A stretch of DNA of 6,376 nucleotides, from assembly GCA_937942965.1 (NCBI GenBank), contig CALDGN010000398.1, forward strand, positions 1 through 6,376. Direction: 5' to 3'. The first letter of the stretch is position 1. Each line of letters begins with the position of its first letter. The notes beneath the pieces were generated by a model that did no database searches, had not been told where the DNA came from, and worked only from the letters and a program-made list of their open reading frames with translations. The position numbers and the translations under genes are program-made. Positions 6,187 to 6,376 of the stretch are shown piece by piece. Origin of the DNA: an uncultured Acidimicrobiales bacterium (lineage in GTDB: Bacteria; Actinomycetota; Acidimicrobiia; Acidimicrobiales; UBA10347).

Positions 6187-6376
6187 GAACGCAGCTCCGG
6201 GAGTAGTTCGGTGAAGGCTTCCATTTGGCCAGCAACGTCTCGCGTCGCAAACCGAACGCACACCTGGTTGGCGCCCGCATCGATGAAGCTCTGCACGAAG
6301 CTGCCGACCTCGTCAGCCGAACCGGCACAAACCCCCTGGAATTTCCGGATCGTGTCGAACGGGGCGCCGTAGTACA
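6183..6376 (-). CDS. C-terminal fragment of a luciferase-like (flavin/F420) oxidoreductase, cut by right window edge
   Basis: Only the last 63 codons are in the window, ending at TGA 6183. The visible residues include a strand-helix-strand GVCAGSADEVGSFVQSFIDA followed by GANQVCVRF and a terminal helix ending LLPELRS. This matches the usual C-terminus of luciferase-like monooxygenases, including F420-dependent ones: G-[ST]-x-E-x-[VL]...aGa..v.lrf, then LP.LR. These are TIM-barrel enzymes using reduced flavin or F420; the cofactor-binding parts lie outside the window, so cofactor and substrate cannot be judged. The stop overlaps the ATG of the PhyH-family gene, which points to one operon and translational coupling. 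Confidence 0.72.
   Translation of the reverse strand, partial: YYGAPFDTIRKFQGVCAGSADEVGSFVQSFIDAGANQVCVRFATRDVAGQMEAFTELLPELRS
6195..6198 (-). promoter_or_regulatory. Ribosome binding site GGAG for the PhyH-family gene, inside the upstream coding region
   Basis: GGAG lies 8 bases before ATG 6186 on the minus strand, within the last codons of the luciferase-like gene. Together with the ATGA overlap it fixes the start of the dioxygenase and supports coupled translation. Confidence 0.5.

Overview
The window is a GC-rich, densely coded stretch with strong G/C preference at third codon positions. It carries families common in Actinomycetota: a luciferase-like monooxygenase tail, a phytanoyl-CoA dioxygenase, a VOC dioxygenase-like protein and a cyclic-nucleotide-binding patatin of the NTE type. 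An actinobacterium, possibly of the Acidimicrobiia or a related environmental lineage, is my best guess. No rRNA, tRNA, CRISPR, insertion sequence or phage gene is visible.

Layout. The left third (1-2428) is read on the minus strand. A small membrane protein with weak DedA/VTT-like features (1754-2428) lies upstream of a large protein that runs off the left edge (1-1651). That protein combines a Vps62-like HEGDWE/GSHA domain, a charged helical region and C-terminal membrane helices. A 153-base divergent intergenic region (2429-2581) follows, with a perfect 10-base palindrome that is a candidate operator. The plus strand then carries a VOC-family protein (2582-3067). After a 97-base gap comes a 707-residue NTE-like phospholipase (3165-5288) with two cyclic-nucleotide-binding domains, a Rossmann-like middle segment and a complete patatin catalytic domain. 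On the right, a minus-strand operon enters from the edge: the C-terminus of a luciferase-like oxidoreductase (6183-6376) is joined by an ATGA overlap to a phytanoyl-CoA dioxygenase-family gene (5248-6186). The latter converges on the phospholipase gene, and their 3' ends overlap by 41 bases.

How the genes may work together. The two left-hand genes look like a membrane or envelope pair. The phospholipase would hydrolyse (lyso)phospholipids under cyclic nucleotide or similar control. The right-hand pair looks like an oxidative module (a flavin/F420-type oxidoreductase plus an Fe(II)/2-oxoglutarate dioxygenase) acting on an unknown substrate. Lipid and membrane themes recur, but nothing in the sequence shows that the three blocks form one system. 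No obviously new defence or mobile system is present. The least ordinary item is the membrane-anchored Vps62-like protein with its small membrane partner.
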